Notes under the pieces: generated by a model
Seen by the model: the letters and a program-made list of their open reading frames with translations, nothing else
Database searches by the model: none
What the model was told of the DNA's origin: nothing
In this document: positions 1-5,748 of the stretch, piece after piece
Layout: every line of letters starts with the position of its first letter
How positions within the stretch are numbered: the stretch's first letter is position 1
Assembly (NCBI GenBank): GCA_017477855.1
Contig: JAFUUN010000065.1
Span: forward strand, 1 to 7,044
Reading direction: 5' to 3'
Source: Rickettsiales bacterium
GTDB taxonomy: Bacteria; Pseudomonadota; Alphaproteobacteria; Rickettsiales; Deianiraeaceae
Length of the DNA: 7,044 nucleotides
Position numbers and translations under genes: made by a program

Positions 1-23
1 CTCTCTCTCTCTCGCTGCGCGAG
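1..23. repeat. CT/AG dinucleotide repeat with adjoining GC-rich hairpin
   Basis: The window opens with six CT units (1-12), which may continue beyond the edge. They run into a perfect 5-bp inverted repeat (CTCGC at 11-15, GCGAG at 19-23, loop TGC). On the minus strand this reads as AG repeats lying 3' of a possible ATG start at 43-41. Short tandem repeats of this kind are prone to slippage. Because the tract sits at the edge, its full length cannot be seen. Confidence 0.6.
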
Positions 24-43
24 TTAAAATATGAAAATTTCAT
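1..43 (-). CDS. possible 5' end of a gene running off the left edge
   Basis: Downstream of the minus-strand promoter an ATG (43-41) opens a frame of 14 codons with no stop before the edge. It reads MKFSYFNSRS and then alternating Glu/Arg codons produced by the AG dinucleotide repeat. There is no Shine-Dalgarno sequence, but most genes here lack one. Only the promoter and the open frame support it; it could equally be an untranslated leader or a non-coding transcript. No family can be recognised from so short a piece. Confidence 0.2.
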   Translation of the reverse strand, partial: MKFSYFNSRSERER

Positions 44-67
44 AAAAAAACAAGTTTGAACTGAAAG

Positions 68-95
68 AGTATAGTAAGTGGAAGATAAATGTCAA
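68..95 (-). promoter_or_regulatory. sigma70-type promoter pointing off the left edge
   Basis: On the minus strand there is a consensus -35 box TTGACA (plus positions 90-95), a 16-nt spacer and a -10 box TATACT (plus 68-73), which matches TATAAT at five of six bases. It is the best promoter match I found in the window. Transcription would start near position 61 and run leftward, with an ATG available at 43-41. It is divergent from folA, which starts at 169. The match is seen directly; activity is inferred. Confidence 0.6.
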
Positions 96-168
96 GAGGG
101 GGCGTATTTGGTTGTAAAACGAATGGTGGTAGCTGATTTTTATATTTTTATATTTTTCAACTTTCACC

Positions 169-537
169 ATGAAAATCAGTGCAATTTTGGCAGTTGGAAA
201 AGATGGCGAGATTGGTTTAAACGGTAGCCTTCCATGGCGGTCAAAAGGCGATATGCAGCATTTTAAAAATCTTACGAGCGGACGTTGCGTTTTGATGGGA
301 ATGAACACGTATAATTCTATCGGCAGACCGCTCCCGAATAGGACAAACATTGTAATTACATCAAAAAATATTCAGCTGGAAGGTTGTAAAGTTTTTCATT
401 CGGTTGAGGATGGTGTCAAGTTTGCAGCAGCGCAGGGTGATAATGAATTGTTCATAATAGGCGGGCTGTCAATATACAAATATTGTCAGGAAAAAGGGCT
501 TCTTGATAGAATTTATTTAACAAAATTTGAATATTAA
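169..537 (+). CDS. folA: dihydrofolate reductase, C-terminally truncated
   Basis: DHFR reduces dihydrofolate to tetrahydrofolate with NADPH in the cytosol, supplying one-carbon carriers for thymidylate and purine synthesis. The 122 residues match the family closely up to the stop: the Met20-loop region with LPW (21-23), the catalytic acid D28 (as Asp27 of E. coli), the SIGRPLP segment (50-56), R58 equivalent to the folate-binding Arg57, the cofactor-binding FIIGG (95-99) and the YLT strand (116-118). Family members are about 160 residues, so the last third to quarter of the fold, the C-terminal strands after YLT including the usual acidic D-x-x-F-P stretch, is absent. I found no continuation in any frame before the terminator. 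M45 also stands where E. coli has Arg44, which contacts the NADPH 2'-phosphate. The ATG has no Shine-Dalgarno sequence. Identity is secure; whether the enzyme is active is doubtful, and it may be a decaying gene. Confidence 0.85.
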   Translation: MKISAILAVGKDGEIGLNGSLPWRSKGDMQHFKNLTSGRCVLMGMNTYNSIGRPLPNRTNIVITSKNIQLEGCKVFHSVEDGVKFAAAQGDNELFIIGGLSIYKYCQEKGLLDRIYLTKFEY

Positions 538-548
538 TGTAATCGTCA

Positions 549-590
549 AAATGTTCAAATTGTCAAAACATTTGAACGTTTAACTTTTTT
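549..590 (+). terminator. AT-rich rho-independent terminator after folA
   Basis: A 12-bp stem (AAATGTTCAAAT at 549-560 with ATTTGAACGTTT at 570-581, one G-U pair) encloses a 9-nt loop and is followed within 3 nt by six Ts (585-590). It lies just downstream of the folA stop and before tRNA-Ser, as expected for intrinsic termination. The stem is weak in GC, which is common in low-GC genomes. Confidence 0.6.
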
Positions 591-605
591 CAACTTTTAC
601 TCCTC

Positions 606-633
606 TTGACAATTAAAGTATTAATAAAGAAAT
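606..633 (+). promoter_or_regulatory. probable promoter of tRNA-Ser
   Basis: A perfect -35 box TTGACA (606-611) lies 16 nt before AGAAAT (628-633), a poor -10 match (three of six). Initiation near 640 would give a very short leader before the tRNA at 646, which fits a tRNA promoter. The ten bases CCTCTTGACA around this -35 box are identical to those around the minus-strand promoter at 68-95. The -10 assignment is uncertain. Confidence 0.4.
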
Positions 634-645
634 GCCACCGCTGTT

Positions 646-734
646 GGAACGGTGGCCGAGTGGTTTAAGGCACACCCCTGGAAAGGGTGCGTAGTGAATA
701 GCTACCGAGAGTTCGAATCTCTCTCGTTCCGCCA
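646..734 (+). tRNA. tRNA-Ser(GGA)
   Basis: The 89-nt gene folds as a class II tRNA. The acceptor stem is 646-652 with 724-730 (last pair G-U), the discriminator is G731 and the CCA (732-734) is encoded. The D-arm is of GGCCGAGTGG type. The anticodon stem CACCC/GGGTG (673-677, 685-689) closes the loop CTGGAAA with anticodon GGA at 680-682, and a long variable arm typical of serine tRNA follows, then a T-arm containing GTTCGAATC. It reads UCC and UCU codons. Confidence 0.97.
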
Positions 735-744
735 TCCTTTAAAA

Positions 745-1152
745 TCAGTATTTTTTTTCTTTTTTAAGAGAAGAAATTTCAGACAAAAGCGCAATTGCTC
801 TGCTTTGTTCCTCCTTACCAAGATTGAAGAAAAATTTCAACAACTTCATTGCATCATCCACTTCTTCTTGTTTGCCATTATTGAAGAATTGTGAATTGTT
901 ATCCGAAACAGCTGCCACACTCTGGAAACTTTTTTTTGGTAACAAATCATAGATATTACACTTAAAAACGCACGAAATCGTTTGAAGCATTGAAGCGCTA
1001 ATTCTGTCGACTCCTGCCTCATATTTGTGCAACTGCTGCGGTGTAATACCAAGTGCTTTTGCCAAAAAAACTTGAGAAATACCCAACAATTTTCTCGTTT
1101 TTCTCACTAAACTACAAATTTCCAAATCATCTTTTTTTACTCTTGAAACCAT
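745..1152 (-). CDS. XRE-family (Cro/CI-type) helix-turn-helix transcriptional regulator
   Basis: A 135-residue DNA-binding protein. The HTH_3-type domain spans about residues 12-70: helix 2 near SQVFLAKAL (26-34), a tight turn, and recognition helix PQQLHKYEAG (38-47), followed by ISASMLQTIS (51-60). The sequence resembles the short XRE regulators common in alphaproteobacteria, whose recognition helix is usually followed by a KYE-x-G-x-x-R-I motif. The C-terminal part (95-135) is predicted helical and ends in a lysine-rich tail encoded by poly-A runs. No sensory domain is visible. The ATG is preceded by AAAGTTGAAAA rather than a Shine-Dalgarno sequence. The gene converges on tRNA-Ser, with its stop 10 nt from the tRNA end, and diverges from pyrG. 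An inverted repeat in the shared spacer may be its operator. The family is clear; targets are unknown. Confidence 0.85.
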   Translation of the reverse strand: MVSRVKKDDLEICSLVRKTRKLLGISQVFLAKALGITPQQLHKYEAGVDRISASMLQTISCVFKCNIYDLLPKKSFQSVAAVSDNNSQFFNNGKQEEVDDAMKLLKFFFNLGKEEQSRAIALLSEISSLKKEKKY

Positions 1153-1209
1153 ATTTTCAACTTTTAAAAAAAATTTAAATTGAAAATAACTTAAAATTCA
1201 ATCTAAAAC

Positions 1210-1232
1210 TACAAAATCAAAATGATTTTGTA
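1210..1232. promoter_or_regulatory. candidate operator: perfect 10+10 bp inverted repeat upstream of the XRE gene
   Basis: TACAAAATCA (1210-1219) and its exact reverse complement TGATTTTGTA (1223-1232) are separated by AAA. The repeat sits 58 nt upstream of the XRE start, in the spacer shared with pyrG. A minus-strand TTGACA (plus 1243-1248) lies just beyond it, so the repeat covers the region where a -10 box would lie, although no good -10 is visible. Dimeric Cro/CI-type regulators bind such palindromes and often regulate themselves. The rest of the spacer (1153-1368) is very AT-rich; a weak plus-strand pair TTGAAC (1273-1278)/TTTTAT (1296-1301) could serve pyrG. Confidence 0.45.
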
Positions 1233-1368
1233 ATTTTCTAATTGTCAACATATTTTTGATAATTTTTGATATTTGAACAAAAAAAATACCACTTTTTTTA
1301 TTGACTAAAAATTATTTTTTCACTCATTCTTGCAATTAAAAATGGAGATAATACCAGTATTTTTTGAT

Positions 1369-3057
1369 ATGGCGAAAAACAGTGAAAATAAGGATATTGA
1401 GGTAAAAAGACAAAAATATATTTTTATAACCGGTGGCGTACTTTCATCACTTGGAAAGGGGCTTGTTGCAGCATCAACCGGGAGAATTTTGAAGGAGTTG
1501 GGTTTTTCAGTAAATCTCAAAAAAATGGATCCATATTTAAATATTGACCCTGGAACAATGAACCCGATGCAGCACGGAGAGGTTTTCGTCACTGATGACG
1601 GGGCTGAAACTGACTTGGATTTAGGAAATTACGAGCGAATTGCAGGCATCACGGCCAGTACACACAATATTACGACAAGCGGTAAGATTTATCAAACCCT
1701 CTTAAAAAGAGAGCGCAAGGGTTATTATCTTGGTAAAACTGTGCAGGTAATTCCGCATGTGACGGGGCTCATCAAGGAGTTTTTGATGTATGATGCGGAG
1801 AAATATGATTTTAATATTGTTGAGGTTGGTGGAACGGTCGGAGACATTGAAGGGACGCCATTTTTAGAGGCCATACGCCAGATGAGAGCTGAGTTTGGCT
1901 ACAAAAATGTGATGTTTATCCACTTGTCGTTTGTACCATATCTCGGACAAACCGATGAAATCAAGACAAAACCAACGCAGCACTCAGTAAAAATGCTGAT
2001 GCAAGCTGGGATAATACCTGATGCAATCATGTGCAGAACGAAGCAAAAAATTGGTGAAAAAGACAGAAAAAAAATCGCGATGTCATGCAACGTAGACACT
2101 GAAAATGTGCTTGAAGCGCCAGATGTTGACGAGATTTACTCACTGCCTTATATCTATGCAAAACAGGGGCTTGCGCGCGTAATTTTGAACCATTTCAAGA
2201 TTGAAAACGTGCAGGAAGACCCAGAAAAATTGGCTTGCTGGAATAGCTACTCTACCAAAAAAGAGAAGAGCGTTGTTGTCGGTGTGGCTGGGAAATACAC
2301 AAACTCAAATGACTGCTACAAGTCGCTGTTTGAGGCCATTCACCACGCTGGTTTTGCAAACGATGTGAATGCAGAAATCAAGTGGATTGACAGCAGAAAT
2401 GTGAACGATGAAAATGTTGCAGAACAGCTTGAAGGTTGCGACTGCGTGATCGTGCCGGGCGGCTTCGGAGTTGACGGCGTTGAGGGGAAAATTTCAGTGA
2501 TAAAATACGCGCGCGAGAACGACTTGCCGCTGCTTGGGATATGCCTCGGAATGCAGTTGGCGGTGATTGAATTTGTCCGCAACGTGGTTGGAATTAAGGA
2601 GGCAAACTCGGTGGAATTTGACCCAGCAACAAAAGCGCCAGTTGTGTGTCTCATGAAGGCATGGAAAGGGATTTACGGCAACATTGAGGAGCGCTCAAAT
2701 GACTTTGATATTGGAGGAACTTTGCGCCTTGGTGCATATATTTCAGAGGTCAAAGAGGATACTCTCGCAGAGAAAATTTATGATGATTACAAAATAACCG
2801 AGCGCCACCGCCACAGGTATGAAATAAATATTCAATATGTTGAACAAATTGAACAAAAAGGCGGAGTTTTCTCTGCATTTGCCAAAGTTGACAAGGGTCA
2901 GGAGAACTTGCGCGTGCCTGAAATGTTTGAAATTCCAAGCCACAAATTCTTCATAACATGTCAATTTCACCCAGAATTTTTGAGCCGTCCTTTCACACCA
3001 CACCCACTGTTTGACGCAATTGTAAAGAAGGTCAAGAAGGAAAAATTTGGAAATTAG
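1369..3057 (+). CDS. pyrG: CTP synthase
   Basis: CTP synthase makes CTP from UTP, ATP and glutamine, the last step of pyrimidine nucleotide synthesis. The 562-residue product has both domains. In the N-terminal amidoligase domain are the P-loop-like GGVLSSLGKG (22-31), the acidic Mg/nucleotide region DPYLNIDPGTMNPMQHGEVF (54-73), VGGTVGDIEG (153-162) and KTKPTQHSVK (199-208). In the C-terminal class I glutamine amidotransferase domain are PGGFG (363-367), the nucleophile in GICLGMQ (C392) and the His/Glu pair in QFHPEF (532-537). All catalytic residues are present and the length is close to the usual 535-550. I chose ATG 1369, about 17 residues before KYIFITGG. An ATG at 1342 and a TTG at 1330 are in frame and would add 9 or 13 residues unlike the family; none has a Shine-Dalgarno sequence. 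murD follows after 2 nt, so the two are very probably one operon. Confidence 0.97.
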   Translation: MAKNSENKDIEVKRQKYIFITGGVLSSLGKGLVAASTGRILKELGFSVNLKKMDPYLNIDPGTMNPMQHGEVFVTDDGAETDLDLGNYERIAGITASTHNITTSGKIYQTLLKRERKGYYLGKTVQVIPHVTGLIKEFLMYDAEKYDFNIVEVGGTVGDIEGTPFLEAIRQMRAEFGYKNVMFIHLSFVPYLGQTDEIKTKPTQHSVKMLMQAGIIPDAIMCRTKQKIGEKDRKKIAMSCNVDTENVLEAPDVDEIYSLPYIYAKQGLARVILNHFKIENVQEDPEKLACWNSYSTKKEKSVVVGVAGKYTNSNDCYKSLFEAIHHAGFANDVNAEIKWIDSRNVNDENVAEQLEGCDCVIVPGGFGVDGVEGKISVIKYARENDLPLLGICLGMQLAVIEFVRNVVGIKEANSVEFDPATKAPVVCLMKAWKGIYGNIEERSNDFDIGGTLRLGAYISEVKEDTLAEKIYDDYKITERHRHRYEINIQYVEQIEQKGGVFSAFAKVDKGQENLRVPEMFEIPSHKFFITCQFHPEFLSRPFTPHPLFDAIVKKVKKEKFGN

Positions 3058-3059
3058 TT

Positions 3060-4418
3060 ATGGCAAGCTGTTTGTCAAAAGATTATAAATATTTGGTATT
3101 TGGATTGGCAAGAATAGGCATCGCAACATCAAAATTCTTTGAAAAAAATGGTTATCATTTTTACGCTACAGATGACAACGAGGAGGCAATAAAACAGCTT
3201 GAAGTGGCAGACGAGCACAAAATTTATGACTATGAAAAAATCATCAAAGATGTGGATTTTTTGGTTCTGTCGCAAGGGGTACATGTGCAAAATCATCCGC
3301 ACAAAATTGTGGAATTAGCCAAGAAAAACGGCGTCAAACTCATTTCGGATGTTGATATTTTTTACAATCACATTCAGGAGCGCGCTGATAAGAATGACAA
3401 GAAAATTATTGCAATCACTGGCACAAACGGCAAAAGCACAACCACGGCGCTCACGTCGCACATTTTGAACAAAACTGGGCATAAAGCAATTGCTTGCGGG
3501 AACATCGGTCTGGCCGTTTTGGCCGACGAAGTTGACATTGATAAGTATGACTTTTTTGTTGTGGAAATATCAAGCACGAACCTGCATTTGAGCAACTATA
3601 CCACTTTTGACTGCGGTTGCCTTTTGAATATAACCGAGGACCACATTGAATATCATGGTTCAATGGAAAGCTATTCAGCTGCCAAAGAAAAGTGTGTTTC
3701 ATGCAGTAAAATAGCGGTCGTGTGCGTGGATGATGATTATACAAAAGCCATTGCGGAAAGACATAAAAATATTGTGCATGTATCAAAATATGGTGTATTA
3801 GAAGACGGTTTTTCGTGGGCTGACGATGTGTTTTATAAAAATGAACAAAAAATTGAACAAATAAAATTTCAAAATCTACTTGGCGTGCATAATGTGGAAA
3901 ATATTTTGTGTTCGTGTGCGGTTTGCGCGCAGTTTGGAGTGGACTTCCAAGCAGCTCTGCAAGCGGCCAAAACCTTCACAACACTTCACCACAGAATGGA
4001 ATTTGTGCGCGAGATTGATGGTGTAAAATTCATCAACGACAGCAAGGCGACAAACGCGGACAGCACCCAAAAAGCATTGCGCGCACTTGCTGAAAATGAG
4101 ATTTATCTTATTGCAGGAGGAAGGCGTAAAACAGCGGGTTTGTTGGCATTAAAAGACGATTTGCGGGCAGTAAAATGTGTATTTTTAATTGGCGAAGCAG
4201 TTGAAAGTTTTGCAGAAGAATTAAAAAAATTGAACAAAAAATTCGTCAAATGTGGCACGATGAAAAATGCTGTCAAAACAGCTTTTGAAGAGGCCAAAAA
4301 GGATAAAGCGGAAAAAAATAAAATCGTTTTGTTGTCGCCGGTTTGTTCAAGTTGGGATCAATATTCATGCTTTGAGGAGAGGGGTGAGGATTTTTGCAAA
4401 AATGTTAATCAACTATAA
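3060..4418 (+). CDS. murD: UDP-N-acetylmuramoyl-L-alanine--D-glutamate ligase
   Basis: MurD adds D-glutamate to UDP-MurNAc-L-Ala in the cytosolic phase of peptidoglycan synthesis, using ATP. The 452 residues match the family in length and order: an N-terminal Rossmann-like UDP-binding domain (VFGLARIG, 13-20), the ATP-binding GTNGKSTTT (121-129), GNIG (147-150), NITEDHIEYHGS (190-201), K209 in SAAK, the position of the carbamylated lysine, LGVHNVENI (274-282), HHRMEFV (310-316), DSKATN (327-332), AGGRRK (352-357) and the C-terminal LLSPVCSSWDQY with FEERG (424-442). The usual E-x-SSFQL motif is changed to EISSTNLHL (169-177). The mixed acidic and basic surface fits a cytosolic protein, and no signal peptide is present. 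It starts 2 nt after pyrG, outside the division and cell-wall cluster where murD is often found. Its 3' end overlaps the converging cysteine-rich gene by 10 nt. Confidence 0.95.
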   Translation: MASCLSKDYKYLVFGLARIGIATSKFFEKNGYHFYATDDNEEAIKQLEVADEHKIYDYEKIIKDVDFLVLSQGVHVQNHPHKIVELAKKNGVKLISDVDIFYNHIQERADKNDKKIIAITGTNGKSTTTALTSHILNKTGHKAIACGNIGLAVLADEVDIDKYDFFVVEISSTNLHLSNYTTFDCGCLLNITEDHIEYHGSMESYSAAKEKCVSCSKIAVVCVDDDYTKAIAERHKNIVHVSKYGVLEDGFSWADDVFYKNEQKIEQIKFQNLLGVHNVENILCSCAVCAQFGVDFQAALQAAKTFTTLHHRMEFVREIDGVKFINDSKATNADSTQKALRALAENEIYLIAGGRRKTAGLLALKDDLRAVKCVFLIGEAVESFAEELKKLNKKFVKCGTMKNAVKTAFEEAKKDKAEKNKIVLLSPVCSSWDQYSCFEERGEDFCKNVNQL

Positions 4419-5194
4419 ACTAAAAAATACTCGTTAATATACCGCTCGCGCTCTGCGCTTGTCAGCTTTCGAAGTGCTTCTTGATGGTCTTTAATGAATT
4501 CGTTATAGCGATAAACTGATATACGCACGCCATTTGAAAGTGTGATAAAAGTACCCATTTGTTCAGCTTCGTCTTTAATGTTTGTGATTGGTGCACCAGT
4601 GTATTTACCACTGCTTGTTTGGTTATCATTTACAGTTTGAACGGATGTTTTTGAAGCTGTTTTATTACTATTTTCATTGTAGAAATTGTCAACTATTAGC
4701 TCCTTATTAAGTGGATTTTTGTTTTGTCTCGTAGTGTAATAAACGTATCCAGTGTTGTGGCGGTGAACTTTCATATCCTTGCCATCCGTGAGTGCAGTGC
4801 GGCAATGCTCTGATATGTAGTAATAGCCATGTCTTTTAAGTGCACGTTTTAAGGTATGTTTGCATGCACTTTCTGAGCCGGCAACCATACTACGTCCTGA
4901 CTTTTTTGTAGGACAAAATTTCCTGATTTCTGCTGCGCAAAGTTGTGAAAAATCGCTGCTATTATTAACAAATCCGTTTGACATTGAATGCGTCAGTGCG
5001 CCTCTGCACTGCTCTGGAAGTGAATTTATAGCATTTGTTAGGCACGCTTTTCTTTCTGAACGTGAAGAAAAATGATCTCGCGGACACAATTTTTCTCGCT
5101 CATCTTTACAGTTGGTTTTGGCATCCGCAGAAGTAAATAGTATAGTTTGTAATACAACAGAAAATAACAATGTGCGTGCTGAAAATGTCCTCAC
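4409..5194 (-). CDS. exported protein with two GLG1-like cysteine-rich repeats
   Basis: A 261-residue protein of unknown function. From GTG 5194 it begins with a clear Sec signal peptide: basic R2 and R7, a hydrophobic core LLFSVVLQTILF (9-20) and a likely cut after ADA (25). Two cysteine-rich repeats follow, with Cys at 29, 37, 51, 63 and at 86, 94, 111, 131. Each has the pattern C-x7-C-P ... C ... C-R-x-AL, which resembles the cysteine-rich repeat (GLG1) family found in Golgi protein 1 and in some proteobacterial secreted proteins. Eight Cys suggest four disulfides in the periplasm or outside. An Asn/Ser/Thr-rich linker (about 159-199) leads to a charged C-terminal segment (200-261) that I do not recognise. 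An earlier in-frame GTG at 5227 would lie inside the tRNA-Gly T-arm, so 5194 is the more likely start. It lies 5 nt after the tRNA CCA end, which implies a shared transcript released by tRNA 3' processing. Confidence 0.75.
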   Translation of the reverse strand: MRTFSARTLLFSVVLQTILFTSADAKTNCKDEREKLCPRDHFSSRSERKACLTNAINSLPEQCRGALTHSMSNGFVNNSSDFSQLCAAEIRKFCPTKKSGRSMVAGSESACKHTLKRALKRHGYYYISEHCRTALTDGKDMKVHRHNTGYVYYTTRQNKNPLNKELIVDNFYNENSNKTASKTSVQTVNDNQTSSGKYTGAPITNIKDEAEQMGTFITLSNGVRISVYRYNEFIKDHQEALRKLTSAERERYINEYFLVYS

Positions 5195-5199
5195 AAAAA

Positions 5200-5273
<74 letters not shown>

Positions 5274-5280
5274 ATTCGTT

Positions 5281-5311
5281 GTAATAGCAATATCGTAAAA
5301 ATAGTTGTCAA
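5281..5311 (-). promoter_or_regulatory. probable promoter of tRNA-Gly and the cysteine-rich gene
   Basis: On the minus strand a perfect -35 box TTGACA (plus 5306-5311) is followed by TATTAC (plus 5281-5286, four of six matches) after a long 19-nt spacer; with 17-nt spacing the -10 would be GCTATT. Either puts initiation a few bases before the tRNA 5' end at 5273. All three TTGACA-based promoters proposed here share the -35 box; the -10 boxes vary. Confidence 0.4.
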
Positions 5312-5412
5312 GTGATTTATGGTAAATAAGTTTTTATTTCGTTATGTAAATACGTAAAAATAGAAGACTGATTTTTTATTGAATTTAAATCATAAAATGG
5401 TAAAATTTGCTG

Positions 5413-5748
5413 ATGCGTGCAAAGAGATTTGACTTGAAAAGTAGCAGAAAAAAGTGGGACAAACCCTGCAAGCGCACTAAAAATGACTATTCCACAACAA
5501 GTAAACAAACAAGAAATTATGCAGTGCGTAGTAATCACGTTGAGCGCAATACAAAATTAAGTATCACAGATATTGATGAGATTGACATAGAATTTGGCAA
5601 TACATGTAAGAAATTTGATGCATTTCACATTGATTATCAGGCGAAGAACCCGATGACAGAAAGCGAGGCCAAAAAACTTATTAGTGTTGGTGCAAATGGA
5701 GAAGTGTGTTTAAAAAACGATAATCTGAGTGTCAATGATATACACTGA
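5413..5748 (+). CDS. hypothetical protein, possibly the severed N-terminal part of the next gene
   Basis: A 111-residue frame from ATG 5413; an in-frame TTG at 5407 would add two residues. I recognise no family. The first 45 or so residues are strongly basic and look disordered (many Lys, Arg, Ser, Thr), while the rest is mixed and acidic in parts (DIDEIDIEFG, about residues 54-63). There is no signal peptide or membrane segment. The frame ends at TGA 5746-5748, and the next gene continues in exactly the same frame with TTG at 5749, so the two may once have been one gene of about 410 codons. Another possibility is a pair of compensating frameshifts: the third frame between about 5739 and 5795 is open and reads plausibly (LIDKIFIQKDTF). 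No Shine-Dalgarno sequence is seen. It could be an independent small protein or part of a pseudogene. Confidence 0.45.
   Translation: MRAKRFDLKSSRKKWDKPCKRTKNDYSTTSKQTRNYAVRSNHVERNTKLSITDIDEIDIEFGNTCKKFDAFHIDYQAKNPMTESEAKKLISVGANGEVCLKNDNLSVNDIH

Noticed and set aside
24..350. 108-residue minus-strand frame opposite folA
   Set aside because: It is antisense to clearly conserved DHFR motifs, and its hydrophobic stretches come from the AT-rich spacer.
652..894. 80-residue plus-strand frame starting inside tRNA-Ser
   Set aside because: It begins within the tRNA and then runs antisense to the XRE gene; its Phe-rich composition mirrors the Lys codons of the real gene.
1330..1368. Longer pyrG start at TTG 1330 or ATG 1342
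   Set aside because: The added residues are hydrophobic and unlike CTP synthase N-termini, and ATG 1369 already gives a slightly longer protein than usual. It cannot be fully excluded.
5294..5363. Direct repeat CGTAAAAATAG (5294-5304 and 5353-5363) near tRNA-Gly as a phage attachment site
   Set aside because: The repeats lie on the 5' side of the tRNA, outside the gene, while integrases normally recombine in the tRNA 3' half or anticodon arm. An 11-mer in an AT-rich spacer is weak evidence, and no integrase is seen.
5317..5538. 73-residue minus-strand frame with a hydrophobic, signal-like N-terminus
   Set aside because: The hydrophobicity is what results from reading a Lys/Arg/Thr-rich plus-strand region in reverse. 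The rest has no protein-like character, and it has no promoter of its own.
5746..5748. TGA read as tryptophan, joining the two frames at 5748/5749
   Set aside because: The XRE and cysteine-rich genes end naturally at TGA, and Trp is encoded by TGG throughout, so there is no sign of a changed code.
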